From Clostridium rectalis (lineage in GTDB: Bacteria > Bacillota > Clostridia > Clostridiales > Clostridiaceae), in NCBI RefSeq assembly GCF_900626095.1, contig NZ_UYZZ01000003.1, positions 62,001-126,000 on the forward strand: a DNA stretch of 64,000 nucleotides, read 5' to 3'. The stretch's first letter is position 1. Each line of letters opens with the position of its first letter. A program made the translations under genes and the position numbers. The notes beneath the pieces are model-generated. The model was not told where the DNA came from, searched no databases, and saw only the letters and a list, made by a program, of their open reading frames with translations. Positions 42,580-51,838 of the stretch are shown here, one piece after another.

Positions 42580-43473
42580 CTAAATGTAAAGCTTCCCCTC
42601 CAATCTTTTGTCATAATTTGACCAACTATCAAAGGGAACATCTTTTTTTACTTGATCAATTTTATTAAATGTTGCATCCACATAATCGGCATAATGAACT
42701 ATATAGGCTTCTTGAGTATTTGGTTGTTTAGGAGAACCATATGCTACCTTCCCATGATGTTGAACAATACACCCTTTCATCCTTTGTTTAAAATCCTCAC
42801 TATACAGTTCTTTATTTGCATTAAATGCCTCCTCTAACATTGAAACACCTATTACAATATGTCCTTCCATCTCACCCCTTAAGCTATATGAAAATGGTCC
42901 CTCTACTGAATACTCATAGATTTTTCCCATATCATGTAACTTAGCTGCTAATATAGCTAATTGTTTATACCTACAATTATATCTATAACTTAATACCTTA
43001 GTTAAATACATCACGTTTAAAGTATGTTCCGCTAACCCACCTATATAATTATGATGTTGACTTATCCCTCCAATACATCTTTTAAACTCTTTTAAAAAAT
43101 TATCATCTTCAAAAAAATAATTATTTAAACATATTATCTCCTTATCTATAAACTCTTCTTCACTTATAATTCTAATCTCATTTAATATATTTTCTATAGG
43201 TTTTTCAACTGTAGGAAGATAATCCTCTAAATTAAATGCCTTCGTTATAACAAAAGACTTGACATCTATTATATTCTCTGATGCTATTCCATCTATACAA
43301 ATAACATCTCCTACCTTTAAAATGTCATATCCAATTTCTACAAAAGCCTTTATATCTCCAGTTCTATCGCCTATATACATAGCCCCTCTATTTAATTTTT
43401 TCATTACCATAAAAGAAGAACTTATTTTTTCACCATTTTTTATTTCTCTTATAAATTTTTCCTTCAAATGCAT
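42580..43473 (-). CDS. yhaM: 3'-5' exoribonuclease YhaM family (OB-fold plus HD domain)
   Basis: About 297 residues. The N-terminal OB fold (to about 90) binds nucleic acid: SFMVMKKLNRGAMYIGDRTG. The HD phosphohydrolase domain has HHNYIGGLAEHTLNVMYL, LAAKLHDMGKI with the HD pair, and IVQHHGKVAYGSP. The YhaM group trims RNA and single-stranded DNA from the 3' end. The ATG at 43471-43473 sits very close to GAGGGTG; a TTG two codons later (MKEKF...) has better spacing and may be the true start. Confidence 0.88.
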   Translation of the reverse strand: MHLKEKFIREIKNGEKISSSFMVMKKLNRGAMYIGDRTGDIKAFVEIGYDILKVGDVICIDGIASENIIDVKSFVITKAFNLEDYLPTVEKPIENILNEIRIISEEEFIDKEIICLNNYFFEDDNFLKEFKRCIGGISQHHNYIGGLAEHTLNVMYLTKVLSYRYNCRYKQLAILAAKLHDMGKIYEYSVEGPFSYSLRGEMEGHIVIGVSMLEEAFNANKELYSEDFKQRMKGCIVQHHGKVAYGSPKQPNTQEAYIVHYADYVDATFNKIDQVKKDVPFDSWSNYDKRLEGKLYI

Positions 43474-43879
43474 CACCCTCTTTAAGAAAACATTAGTTGA
43501 ATATTATTGTATTTAAATTTTTTACTATCTCTATGTCTTATAAATTTTAACTTATCTTTATATTTACCAAATAAGAAAAATTAATTTTTATTTTATTAGA
43601 TGTTACTTTACATATTTATTATGTTCAATGTATATATTTTTTATAATACAAAAAATATATTGATAATTTCTATATGCTATTAATATTCCTTACTTTATAA
43701 GTTGAATATAAAATATTAGGTATATTTTTATAAAAACATGTTAAAAGTAAACTTAAATATATCTTACTAATTATTTTTATTCTTAAATTTATATAAAAAA
43801 CATTGGATAATCAACTGGAAACTTTAAAATATTTATGGGATAATTTATTTATTCATAATAATTTCTATGAGGTGGTAAT
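43474..43879. other. Gene-free stretch between divergent genes
   Basis: About 400 bases of very AT-rich sequence. There is no frame with a ribosome binding site, no riboswitch-like conserved block and no repeat. It must hold the promoters of yhaM and of the small plus-strand gene, but no box pair is convincing. Confidence 0.6.
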
Positions 43880-44041
43880 ATGAGTGGAAAAGACATACAA
43901 ATAGCTTTATTAAAAGAGGAGCTACAAGAACTAAATGAAAGTTTTAAATATCAATTCGGAGATAAGTACTTAGACTATCCTGAAGTTCAAGCAAGATTAA
44001 AAGTAATCACAGATATGATAAGTTTTTATGAAAAAGAATAA
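43880..44041 (+). CDS. 53-residue helical-hairpin protein, distantly Spo0E-like
   Basis: An ATG at 43880 follows GAGGTGG by 5 bases and reads 53 codons: two amphipathic helices (ALLKEELQELNESFKYQFGD; then EVQARLKVITDMISFYEK) joined by YLDYP. A hairpin terminator follows. The layout of helix, P-E-V turn and helix ending in Ile-x-x-Tyr resembles Spo0E phosphatases. However, the SQELD motif is RLKVITD, so phosphatase activity is doubtful. It may be a degenerate Spo0E-like protein or an unrelated helical peptide. Confidence 0.6.
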   Translation: MSGKDIQIALLKEELQELNESFKYQFGDKYLDYPEVQARLKVITDMISFYEKE

Positions 44042-44050
44042 TATTTTTTT

Positions 44051-44080
44051 AAGGTATGTGAAGATTCCTCACATACCTTT
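44051..44080 (+). terminator. Terminator of the small helical protein gene
   Basis: 11-bp perfect arms (AAGGTATGTGA at 44051-44061 and complement at 44069-44079), followed by a T-rich stretch on the plus strand. Confidence 0.8.
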
Positions 44081-44086
44081 CATTTA

Positions 44087-44452
44087 TTATTCTTTCAAAA
44101 TCTCCGTCCAATATCCATCAGGATCAATTATAAAATAAAGTCCCATTTCTTTATTTTCATAGCAAATACATCCCATTTCCTTATGTTTTTCATAAGCAGC
44201 TTGAAAATCATCTGTACTTACTGCCATATGTATTTCATTATCCCCTAAATTATAAGGCTCTTTTCTATCTCTAAGCCAAGTTAATTCAAGCTTATGCTCC
44301 CCTGCACTACTTTTTAAAAACACTAGTTTAAAACTTTTATCAGAGTGGACATATGTATCTACCTTCTCAAACCCTAGAGCATCTTTATAAAATTTTTCAC
44401 TCTTTTCAAGATTTAATACATTGATATTATTATGATGAAACCTAAATTCCAT
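44087..44452 (-). CDS. gloA: Glyoxalase I (lactoylglutathione lyase), VOC family
   Basis: A 121-residue protein with two beta-alpha-beta-beta-beta repeats. The four metal ligands are visible: His in HHNNINVLNLEKS, Glu in HKLELTWL, His in NEIHMAVST and Glu in YWTEILKE. DPDGYWTEI is the classic C-terminal glyoxalase I segment. The enzyme detoxifies methylglyoxal-thiol adducts in the cytosol. Clostridia lack glutathione in general, so the thiol is probably different. The ATG follows GGGAGGG. Confidence 0.88.
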   Translation of the reverse strand: MEFRFHHNNINVLNLEKSEKFYKDALGFEKVDTYVHSDKSFKLVFLKSSAGEHKLELTWLRDRKEPYNLGDNEIHMAVSTDDFQAAYEKHKEMGCICYENKEMGLYFIIDPDGYWTEILKE

Positions 44453-44607
44453 TTATAACCCTCCCATCTTTTATTATATTTTTTTATAATAACCTATTAA
44501 AGCGCATTAATCAAATTATTCCTTATAAATGCATTTGAAAATTTCTTTTCATTATATTACAATAAGATTATTATAGCAAAATTTTAACTATATAGGAGGA
44601 ACAAAAT

Positions 44608-44937
44608 ATGTCCTTAGTACATATGAGCGATTTAGCTTATGAAGAATTTAAAAATTTTTTAGAAACAAACAATGTAAAGACTAATTTAATTAGAATTCAT
44701 TTAGCTGGTATTGGGTGTAGTGGACCAGCTTTTAATCTTGTATTAGATCATAAAAGGGCAAATGACGAAATTGCTGAAATAAAAAACATAACATTTTTAA
44801 TTGATAATGATGTTATAGCTCAATTTGGTGGATTCGAATTAAAATGTGCTAAAGAAAATGGTATAGGCGGTTTTTCACTTGAACCCTTAATTAAATACGA
44901 GGGTAGCGACTGTTCCACTTGTGGAGGATGTCACTAA
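44608..44937 (+). CDS. IscA/HesB-like protein, Cys form of a selenoprotein-type family
   Basis: A 109-residue protein. The core LIRIHLAGIGCSGPAFNLVLD is typical of the HesB-like group that in other anaerobes carries selenocysteine at the position of Cys in GCSGP. A Cys-rich tail (KYEGSDCSTCGGCH) supplies three more thiols. A mid-protein LKCAKENGIGGFSL is also conserved. It may carry an Fe-S cluster or take part in redox or selenium-linked chemistry; the function is unproven. An AGGAGGAAC site precedes the ATG. Confidence 0.8.
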   Translation: MSLVHMSDLAYEEFKNFLETNNVKTNLIRIHLAGIGCSGPAFNLVLDHKRANDEIAEIKNITFLIDNDVIAQFGGFELKCAKENGIGGFSLEPLIKYEGSDCSTCGGCH

Positions 44938-44970
44938 AAAGCATGTAGTAAATTTTACTACATGCTTTTT
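44936..44970. terminator. Bidirectional terminator
   Basis: Perfect 17-bp arms (44936-44952 and 44954-44970) separated by one base between convergent genes; part of the arms forms the loop. Confidence 0.9.
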
Positions 44971-45761
44971 TATTTATTTAAAATAAATTTTTCTAATGCA
45001 AATGCAACCCCTAAATTATCATTACTTTTTGTTATATAATCCGCTTTTATTTTTAAATTTTCAGATCCATTTTCCATAGCAATACCAAGACCTGCGTACT
45101 CTATCATTGATAAATCATTATCCCAGTCCCCAATAGCAATAACCTCATCTGTATTTATATTATATAAATTACATATTTTTTTTAGCATTACTCCTTTATT
45201 TACTTTCCCATTAAATATTTCTAAAAAATGAGGTAATGAAAATTGACTATTAATTTTTTCTCCGAAATGATTATCTAATCTCTTTTTTATTTTATTTAAT
45301 TTTTCATTATTATCCACTAAAAGAAATTTTGTTATTATCTGATTTTTATAAAATAAAGATAGTTTTCCTACCTCTAAGGATCCCTTTACATAATTTAAAA
45401 CATCCATAAAATCATATTTTTTTTCAACATATGTATTTTTATCAATAAACAAGACTGTATATAGTTTTTCTTCTTCGCATATGCTCAATATTTCTTTTGA
45501 TATGTTATAGCTTAAATCCTCACTAAATATAATTTCTCCTCCGCTATCATATACCCTACATCCATTTAATCCTACAAGTAAATCCTTCGTATTCAAAACA
45601 TCCATATAAGGTTTTGCCGCTATAAAATCTCTTCCAGATACTAATATTACCTTTATACCACTTTTTTGAACCTCTTTTACTCTTTTAATAGTGGTTTCAT
45701 CCAATAAATGCTTACTATTTAGTAAAGTTCCATCTATATCTATAGCTACTAATTTATACAT
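44970..45761 (-). CDS. Cof-type HAD-IIB phosphatase
   Basis: About 263 residues. Motif I is AIDIDGTLLNS at the start, motif II VILVSGRD (near 38), motif III Lys in KGVMLKKI, and motif IV IGDWDNDLSMIEYAG with GIAMENGSENLK. The C2-type cap lies between about 85 and 185. Cof-type enzymes dephosphorylate sugar phosphates, FMN or pyridoxal phosphate; the substrate is not predictable here. The ATG at 45759-45761 follows AGGAGGTG by 6 bases. Confidence 0.9.
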   Translation of the reverse strand: MYKLVAIDIDGTLLNSKHLLDETTIKRVKEVQKSGIKVILVSGRDFIAAKPYMDVLNTKDLLVGLNGCRVYDSGGEIIFSEDLSYNISKEILSICEEEKLYTVLFIDKNTYVEKKYDFMDVLNYVKGSLEVGKLSLFYKNQIITKFLLVDNNEKLNKIKKRLDNHFGEKINSQFSLPHFLEIFNGKVNKGVMLKKICNLYNINTDEVIAIGDWDNDLSMIEYAGLGIAMENGSENLKIKADYITKSNDNLGVAFALEKFILNK

Positions 45762-45839
45762 GTATTCCACCTCCTAATACTCTATACATAAATATTACTT
45801 TATCTTCCATGCTTTTTCCTTCTTTTTTTAAAAAAATAA

Positions 45840-45878
45840 ATACTAAAACCTAAGAAATTCTTTTCTTAGCCTTAGTAT
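45840..45878 (-). terminator. Probable terminator of the chemoreceptor gene
   Basis: 17-18-base imperfect inverted repeat (ATACTAAAACCTAAGAAA against TTTCTTAGCCTTAGTAT), A-rich on its left side so T-rich after the stem on the minus strand. Confidence 0.65.
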
Positions 45879-45894
45879 CTATCAATTTATTTAT

Positions 45895-47601
45895 TCATCT
45901 AATATCCTCTACTTTAAACTTATTAACATTTACTAACATATCTTTAGTCATATCTGTTAATACCTGAGAAGCTGTTGTCACATTTTCACTATGCAAATTT
46001 ATCTGTTCTACAGAACTTGATATTTCCTCTATTGAAGCGGATATTTCCTGCGCCACTACAGACACTTCATTTATCTTTTCAAAGATTCCATCGCTCTCCA
46101 TACCTATAGACGATGCATTTTCACCTAATCCTTTTATAATTGGCATAATCTTAGATAACATTTTTATAATTTCTTTAAAAGAGCTCATAGTATTTTCTAT
46201 AACTATCATTTGGTTACTTAATTCTTCTTCCATGTATCCACTATTTTTTATCATATTGTTACTATCAATAGAAATACTATTTATTAAATCATTTATACCT
46301 GACACCGATACTTTACTTTGTTCTGCAAGTTTTCTAATTTCATCTGCTACTACAGAAAATCCTTTCCCTGCTTCTCCCGCTCTAGAGGCCTCTATAGCCG
46401 CATTTAGTGCAAGTAAATTTGTTTGTTCTGCTATACTATTTATAAGATTACTTATTTCATATATCTGTGTAACTTTATCTCCAAGTCCTAATATTTTATC
46501 TGAAAAAGAATTAAAAGATTCCTTTACTTTAACTACTGATTTAGTTAAAGTATTTATTTCCATACTGCTACTTTCAGCCATATGACTAATTTCATTTCCA
46601 TCAGAATTTACTACATATATGTTATCTATCATGCTTTTTAATTCTTTACTAAACTTATTTACATTTTCATTTACATATAACAATCCTTCAGATTGCTCCT
46701 CTGTACCTTTAGCAATTTCCTCTAAAGCTGCTGATGCACTTTGTAACGAAGCCATAATCTCTTGTGACGTAGCAGATAGTCCCTCCGCTTCTTTATCTAC
46801 AGAAAAAGAATTGCTTTTTACTTTGTTTATCATATTTGATACTCTATTTATAGTATCATTAATAGCTTTAGCTATAACTTTAAACTCATTTTTCCCATCA
46901 TCATCTAGTTTTACAGTAAAATCTCCTTGAGAAACTTCATCCACGTTAACTATAATTTTTTTAGAATATTTTTTTATAAATCTATTTATTACTACACATA
47001 TAGTAGTAAATACTATTATACTGATAATCAAAATAATGATAAAAACTTTAATTATAGATTGATAAATGTTTTTATTTTCCATATTAAGGTTCATTGCTTC
47101 CTCATTATTACATTTTATTAAATAATCTAGTTTAGTTTCTATTTCATTTCCGTAATCATCTAATATTAGAAAATCTCTATCGGAAAATTTATAACCTTTA
47201 GACAACCTTTTATCCATCTGGTACCAAATATCAATATATTCACTATATGCACTTTTTAAAGCCTTTAATACTTTATTTTGGCTTTGATGTACATTTTGAG
47301 AAGTATAGCTTTCAAAATTCTTCTTAATCCATTTATCAAAGACTTTTACCCTCTCTCCAAATTCCCTTTTGTATGCTCCATTTGCTCTATTAATTTGTAT
47401 TCCTATATTTAAATAATCACTTCTTATTTCATTTAAATATGTGAGAGGTTTTACATTTTGTTTAAACATCATAGAAGAATTAGAGTACATTAGAAATACG
47501 TTTTTTAAAGCTAATATTCCTATAACTATAGTAAAAAGTACTCCTATTAATTCTAACACAAAAGTGCTCTGAGTTACTTTTAAATTTTTAATTTTAAACA
47601 T
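45895..47601 (-). CDS. Methyl-accepting chemotaxis protein
   Basis: A 568-residue receptor. Helix 1 is at about 12-36, followed by an extracellular four-helix-bundle-like sensor (about 40-185), helix 2 at about 186-208 and a HAMP domain. The cytoplasmic signalling domain has the conserved hairpin [20 protein letters not shown] near 395. Related methylation-type helices flank it. No che gene lies nearby, so it works with a chemotaxis cluster elsewhere. The ligand is unknown. It starts at ATG after GGGGGAAAAT. Confidence 0.92.
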   Translation of the reverse strand: MFKIKNLKVTQSTFVLELIGVLFTIVIGILALKNVFLMYSNSSMMFKQNVKPLTYLNEIRSDYLNIGIQINRANGAYKREFGERVKVFDKWIKKNFESYTSQNVHQSQNKVLKALKSAYSEYIDIWYQMDKRLSKGYKFSDRDFLILDDYGNEIETKLDYLIKCNNEEAMNLNMENKNIYQSIIKVFIIILIISIIVFTTICVVINRFIKKYSKKIIVNVDEVSQGDFTVKLDDDGKNEFKVIAKAINDTINRVSNMINKVKSNSFSVDKEAEGLSATSQEIMASLQSASAALEEIAKGTEEQSEGLLYVNENVNKFSKELKSMIDNIYVVNSDGNEISHMAESSSMEINTLTKSVVKVKESFNSFSDKILGLGDKVTQIYEISNLINSIAEQTNLLALNAAIEASRAGEAGKGFSVVADEIRKLAEQSKVSVSGINDLINSISIDSNNMIKNSGYMEEELSNQMIVIENTMSSFKEIIKMLSKIMPIIKGLGENASSIGMESDGIFEKINEVSVVAQEISASIEEISSSVEQINLHSENVTTASQVLTDMTKDMLVNVNKFKVEDIR

Positions 47602-47727
47602 ATTTTCCCCCTGATATATTATTTATATTATGTTTAGCTAAACTATATATTATATTAAATTTTTAACTTATTTACATTATATATGTTTTATTTACAATAA
47701 TCAACAAAATTATCAAAAATAAAAAAA

Positions 47728-47768
47728 GACTATGTTATAAAAGAAAATTTTTTCTTTTTAACATAGTC
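47728..47768 (-). terminator. Terminator of the reverse rubrerythrin gene
   Basis: Long imperfect inverted repeat (GACTATGTTA arm with complement TAACATAGTC) followed by a run of T on the minus strand. Confidence 0.82.
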
Positions 47769-47780
47769 CTTAATGTAATT

Positions 47781-48323
47781 TTATTTAAAATATCTATTTA
47801 ATAATCCCTTAAAGGCTAATCCATGTCTTGCTTCATCTTTACACATTTCATGTACTGTATCATGAATTGCATCATAATTAAGTTTCTTAGCAAGTGTAGC
47901 CAAATCTTTTTTCCCTTGACATGCACCATATTCTGCTTCAACTCTCATCTCTAAATTCTTCTTTGTATCCGCAGTTACAACTTCTCCTAATAATTCAGCA
48001 AACTTTGCAGCATGTTCTGCTTCCTCAAAGGCTATTCTCTTATAAGCTTCTGCTATTTCTGGTAACCCTTCTCTATCTGCCTGTCTACTCATTGCTAAAT
48101 ACATTCCTACTTCAGTACACTCTCCCATGAAATTGGCTCTTAATCCTTCTAAGACTTCTGTTTCTACGTCCTTGCCTACCCCTATTTTATGTTCATCCGC
48201 CCATTTCATATCATCTGTTTTTTTAATAAATTTGTCTGCGCCTGCTCCACATAATGGACACTTTTCTGGCGCCTTCTCACCCTCAAAAACATACCCACAA
48301 ATAGTGCATACATATTTTTTCAT
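47781..48323 (-). CDS. Reverse rubrerythrin (N-terminal rubredoxin, C-terminal diiron domain)
   Basis: A 180-residue protein. Residues 1-35 form the rubredoxin-like Fe(SCys)4 site ([21 protein letters not shown]). The rest is a ferritin-like four-helix domain with diiron ligands in [30 protein letters not shown] and DEARHGLAF. This order is opposite to classical rubrerythrin and defines the reverse rubrerythrin group. In clostridia these proteins reduce peroxide and oxygen with electrons from NADH and are induced by PerR-controlled oxidative stress. The gene is monocistronic. Confidence 0.92.
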   Translation of the reverse strand: MKKYVCTICGYVFEGEKAPEKCPLCGAGADKFIKKTDDMKWADEHKIGVGKDVETEVLEGLRANFMGECTEVGMYLAMSRQADREGLPEIAEAYKRIAFEEAEHAAKFAELLGEVVTADTKKNLEMRVEAEYGACQGKKDLATLAKKLNYDAIHDTVHEMCKDEARHGLAFKGLLNRYFK

Positions 48324-48413
48324 CTAAAATTCCCCCATTCACTTAATATTATATTTATTTATCTTTCAACAATTATTATTATATAATAATTAATATTAAT
48401 TTGCAAGCTTTTT

Positions 48414-49586
48414 TTAAATATTTTTATATGCTTTATAAATTCTATCTAAAGCTTCCTTTAAAACACTTCGTGGACAAGCAATATTTATTCTTTCAAATCC
48501 ACCTCCATTCTTTCCAAATATATAACCTTGATTAAATGCAACTTTTGCTTTTTTTAACATGAAATTTTTTAACTCTTCATTATTCATACCTAACTCTCTA
48601 AAATCTAACCAGGCTAGATATGTACCCTCTGCTTCTATAACTTTTACCTGTGGTAATTTTTCTTTACAATACTCTTTTAAAAATCTATAATTTTCTTCTA
48701 TATATTTTATCACCTCTAAATACCATTCTTGTCCTTTAGTATAAGCTACTTCCGTTGCTAAAATACCTAATGGATTTATTTCATCTATACCGTTTAATTT
48801 CATAGTATTTAAAAATTTATTTCTTAGCTTTTTGTTAGCAATTATTATATTGGAAGTTTGTAACCCTGCTAAATTAAAGGTTTTACTTGCAGCAGTACAT
48901 GTTATTGAGTTTTCCAAAACATTATTATTAATTGAGGCTAATGAAGTATGCTTGTTATTTTTAAAAATTAAATCTCCATGAATTTCATCTGATACTATTA
49001 ATGTATTATTCTCCATACAAATATTACATAAAGTTATAAGTTCCTTCTCTGACCATACTCTCCCAACTGGATTATGAGGATTACATAATATCATTAGCTT
49101 AACAGATGAATCCATCTTTTTCTTTAAATCCTCAAAATCCATATAATACTTATTATTTCTTAATATCAGAGGACTTGTAATAACTTTTCTTTTATTATTT
49201 TCTATACATTTAGCAAAAGGATGATAAACCGGAGTCTGTATCATAATTTTATCATCCCTTTTTGTATAGCTTTGTATTATCCAATTAATAGCTGGTATAA
49301 TTCCAGGTGTTAAACATACCCATTCCTTTTTTACATGAAAATTATGTATACTCTTAAACCAATTAATCAATGCATCATAATATGTATCTGTTGGCTTAGA
49401 ATATCCAAATATTCCGTGGTTTACTCTTTCTTTTAACTTTTCTAATATTTTAGGTGAAGCCTTGAAATCCATATCAGCTATCCACATAGGTATTATATCT
49501 TCATCATTAAAAAACTCTGTATTAAAATTCCACTTTATAGAATTTGTATTACTTCTATCAGTTATTTCATCAAAATTATACTTCAT
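48414..49586 (-). CDS. patB: MalY/PatB-family PLP enzyme (C-S lyase / aminotransferase)
   Basis: About 390 residues of fold-type I. The opening RSNTNSIKWNFNTEFF and MWIADMDFKASPKILE are typical of PatB/MalY. LCNPHNPVGRVW and VSDEIHGDLIF bind PLP, and ITCTAASKTFNLAGLQTSN holds the Schiff-base Lys. The C-terminus has NIACPRSVLKEAL. Such enzymes cleave cystathionine or cysteine beta C-S bonds, and some act as aminotransferases. The ATG at 49584-49586 follows GGAGGG by 7 bases; a TTG five codons before it overlaps that site. Confidence 0.88.
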   Translation of the reverse strand: MKYNFDEITDRSNTNSIKWNFNTEFFNDEDIIPMWIADMDFKASPKILEKLKERVNHGIFGYSKPTDTYYDALINWFKSIHNFHVKKEWVCLTPGIIPAINWIIQSYTKRDDKIMIQTPVYHPFAKCIENNKRKVITSPLILRNNKYYMDFEDLKKKMDSSVKLMILCNPHNPVGRVWSEKELITLCNICMENNTLIVSDEIHGDLIFKNNKHTSLASINNNVLENSITCTAASKTFNLAGLQTSNIIIANKKLRNKFLNTMKLNGIDEINPLGILATEVAYTKGQEWYLEVIKYIEENYRFLKEYCKEKLPQVKVIEAEGTYLAWLDFRELGMNNEELKNFMLKKAKVAFNQGYIFGKNGGGFERINIACPRSVLKEALDRIYKAYKNI

Positions 49587-49629
49587 AGTAATTCCCTCCA
49601 ACTTATTATATTTAATTTTATTTTAGCAT

Positions 49630-49671
49630 AAATAAGCACAAGCTAAATATATTTTTAGCTTGTGCTTATTT
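49630..49671 (-). terminator. Terminator of the malate/aspartate operon
   Basis: Perfect 18-bp arms (49630-49647 and 49654-49671) just beyond the aspA stop. Confidence 0.9.
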
Positions 49672-49680
49672 AATTTCACT

Positions 49681-51093
49681 TTATTTCCTTAGTAATTCTT
49701 TGCCAGAAATACCTGGTTCTGTCATATTGTATGGATTAAATATTATATCTAATTCTGCTTCCTTTAATAATCCTTCTTTTAAAATCAATTCTTTTACAGA
49801 TTCTCCAGTACTTATTGCGGTTTTAGCTATTTTAGCAGACGTTTTATACCCAACGTGTGGACATATAGCAGTTATAACACCTACGCTATTTTCTACTAAC
49901 TCTTTACAACGTTTTTCATTAGCAGTTATATCTCCTACACAGTTATCTATAAGTGTATTCACACCATTATTAAGTGTTTCTACGGACTGGAATAAGTTAT
50001 AATAGATTACTGGTTCAAAAGCATTTAATTCTAATTGTCCTGCCTCAACTGCCATAGTTATTGTCATATCATTACCAATTATATTAAATGCCACTTGATT
50101 AACTACTTCTGGTATTACAGGGTTAATTTTTCCTGGCATAATAGATGAACCATTTTGTTTTGGTGGCAAATTTATCTCTCCTATACCTGTCCTTGGCCCT
50201 GAGGATAATAATCTTAAATCATTACATATCTTAGATAAATCTATAGCACAAATCTTTAAAGCTGATGAAACTTCTGCAAAAGCATCTAAATTTTGTGTAC
50301 CATCTACTAAATCTTCACATTGAATTAATTCAATATTAGTAACCTTGCTTAAATTTGGAGTAATATTTTTAACATATTTTTCGTCAGCATTTAGTCCAGT
50401 ACCTATAGCAGTTGCACCAATACTTACATATTTTAAATCATCCTTAGTTCTTTTTATCCTTATAATATCCCTCTTAATTGCATTGGCATAAGCCCTAAAT
50501 TCTTGTCCAAGCCTTATTGGTATTGCATCTTGCATTTGTGTTCTTCCCATTTTTATTACATGATCAAATTCTTTTGATTTTTTAAAAAGAACTTTTACTA
50601 AGTTATCCAATGTTTCTAATACGTTGTCTAAAAGTCTCATAGTTGCAATTTTCCCTCCAGTGGGAATAACATCGTTAGTAGACTGTCCCATGTTAACATG
50701 ATCATTAGGATGAACTATAGCATAATCCCCCTTTTTGCCATCTAGTATTTCAATAGCTCTATTAGCAACAACTTCATTAATATTCATGTTCATAGATGTT
50801 CCTGCTCCACCTTGTATAGGGTCTGTTATAAACTGTTCTATAAGCTTTCCCTCTATAATGTCATCACAAGCGTTAACTATAGCCTTCCCTATTTTTCTAT
50901 TCAAAAGCTCTATATCCATGTTAGTTATAGCTGCCGCTTTTTTGATTTCCGCCAAAGCCTTCACTAATTCAGGATGTATTTTTTCCTTAGTTATTCTAAA
51001 ATTTTCATAAGCTCTTAATGTTTGTATACCATAGTAGGCTTCAATTGGTACTTGTTTTTCGCCTATTGAGTCATTCTCCATTCTATATAACAT
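49681..51093 (-). CDS. aspA: Aspartate ammonia-lyase
   Basis: A 470-residue member of the fumarase/aspartase superfamily. Signature loop GSSIMPGKINPVIPEV is near 320; GMGQSTND-type motif is HVNMGQSTNDVIPT near 140; ENFRITKEKIHPEL lies at the N-terminus. These features favour aspartase over fumarase C. It reversibly removes ammonia from L-aspartate to give fumarate. It is the last gene of a four-gene operon, 24 bases after the racemase. The ATG follows GGGGGAG by 5 bases. Confidence 0.93.
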   Translation of the reverse strand: MLYRMENDSIGEKQVPIEAYYGIQTLRAYENFRITKEKIHPELVKALAEIKKAAAITNMDIELLNRKIGKAIVNACDDIIEGKLIEQFITDPIQGGAGTSMNMNINEVVANRAIEILDGKKGDYAIVHPNDHVNMGQSTNDVIPTGGKIATMRLLDNVLETLDNLVKVLFKKSKEFDHVIKMGRTQMQDAIPIRLGQEFRAYANAIKRDIIRIKRTKDDLKYVSIGATAIGTGLNADEKYVKNITPNLSKVTNIELIQCEDLVDGTQNLDAFAEVSSALKICAIDLSKICNDLRLLSSGPRTGIGEINLPPKQNGSSIMPGKINPVIPEVVNQVAFNIIGNDMTITMAVEAGQLELNAFEPVIYYNLFQSVETLNNGVNTLIDNCVGDITANEKRCKELVENSVGVITAICPHVGYKTSAKIAKTAISTGESVKELILKEGLLKEAELDIIFNPYNMTEPGISGKELLRK

Positions 51094-51117
51094 AAAAACT
51101 CCCCCTAGATATTATTT

Positions 51118-51813
51118 TTATTTAGCTAATTCCACCGTTTTTTTAGCTAAAATTTCCGTAGAAGATATTAAATTAAATTTTTTTAACTCATCTAAACTAA
51201 ATTTATCAAATAATATAGGTAATTCAGTGCATCCCAGTATTATTACGTTTACATCCTTAAGTAAAAACTTATTTAATATGCCTAATACCTCATCTATCTT
51301 AAAATCCCTGTCCCCAGACTTTACCTTATAAATTAAATTTGAAACACATAGTTTATCTTCATCATTAGGTAAAATTATTTTTATCCCATACTTATTTAAA
51401 TATTTATCATAAACTTTCGCCCTATAAGTTCCTTCTGTTGCAAGAAGTCCTACTGTGCAATTTCCATAAAACTTAAAAATATATTTTCCTACCTCATCTA
51501 TCATATTTATGAAAGGTACCTTAACAGCTTCTGCTAACTGATCATAAAAATAATGTGCTGTGTTACAAGGCATAATAAGAATTTCTGATCCTAAATTTCT
51601 AAGTCTTATAGCAGTTTCCATTAACTCACTAATAGGATTTTCTCCCTCACCTAAAATAAACGCTGTTCTGTCTGGTATTTTAGTATTATTGTCTATAAGT
51701 ATACGTATGTTATCCTGATCTGACTTAGCATAAGTAAAATCTATAATTTTATTAAATATATCTACAGTAGCTTTGGGACCCATACCTCCTAAAATTCCTA
51801 CTACCTTTGCCAT
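51118..51813 (-). CDS. Aspartate/glutamate racemase family protein
   Basis: A 231-residue protein. GILGGMGPKATVDIF is at the start; the two active-site cysteines are in LIMPCNTAHYF (near 83) and IILGCTELP (near 194), placed as in PLP-independent aspartate racemases. It interconverts D- and L-aspartate. Lying between aspA and a dicarboxylate/amino acid carrier, it probably feeds D-aspartate into aspartase. A GGGGG site precedes the ATG. Confidence 0.9.
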   Translation of the reverse strand: MAKVVGILGGMGPKATVDIFNKIIDFTYAKSDQDNIRILIDNNTKIPDRTAFILGEGENPISELMETAIRLRNLGSEILIMPCNTAHYFYDQLAEAVKVPFINMIDEVGKYIFKFYGNCTVGLLATEGTYRAKVYDKYLNKYGIKIILPNDEDKLCVSNLIYKVKSGDRDFKIDEVLGILNKFLLKDVNVIILGCTELPILFDKFSLDELKKFNLISSTEILAKKTVELAK

Positions 51814-51838
51814 TAGTAAACCCCCATATTATATAATA

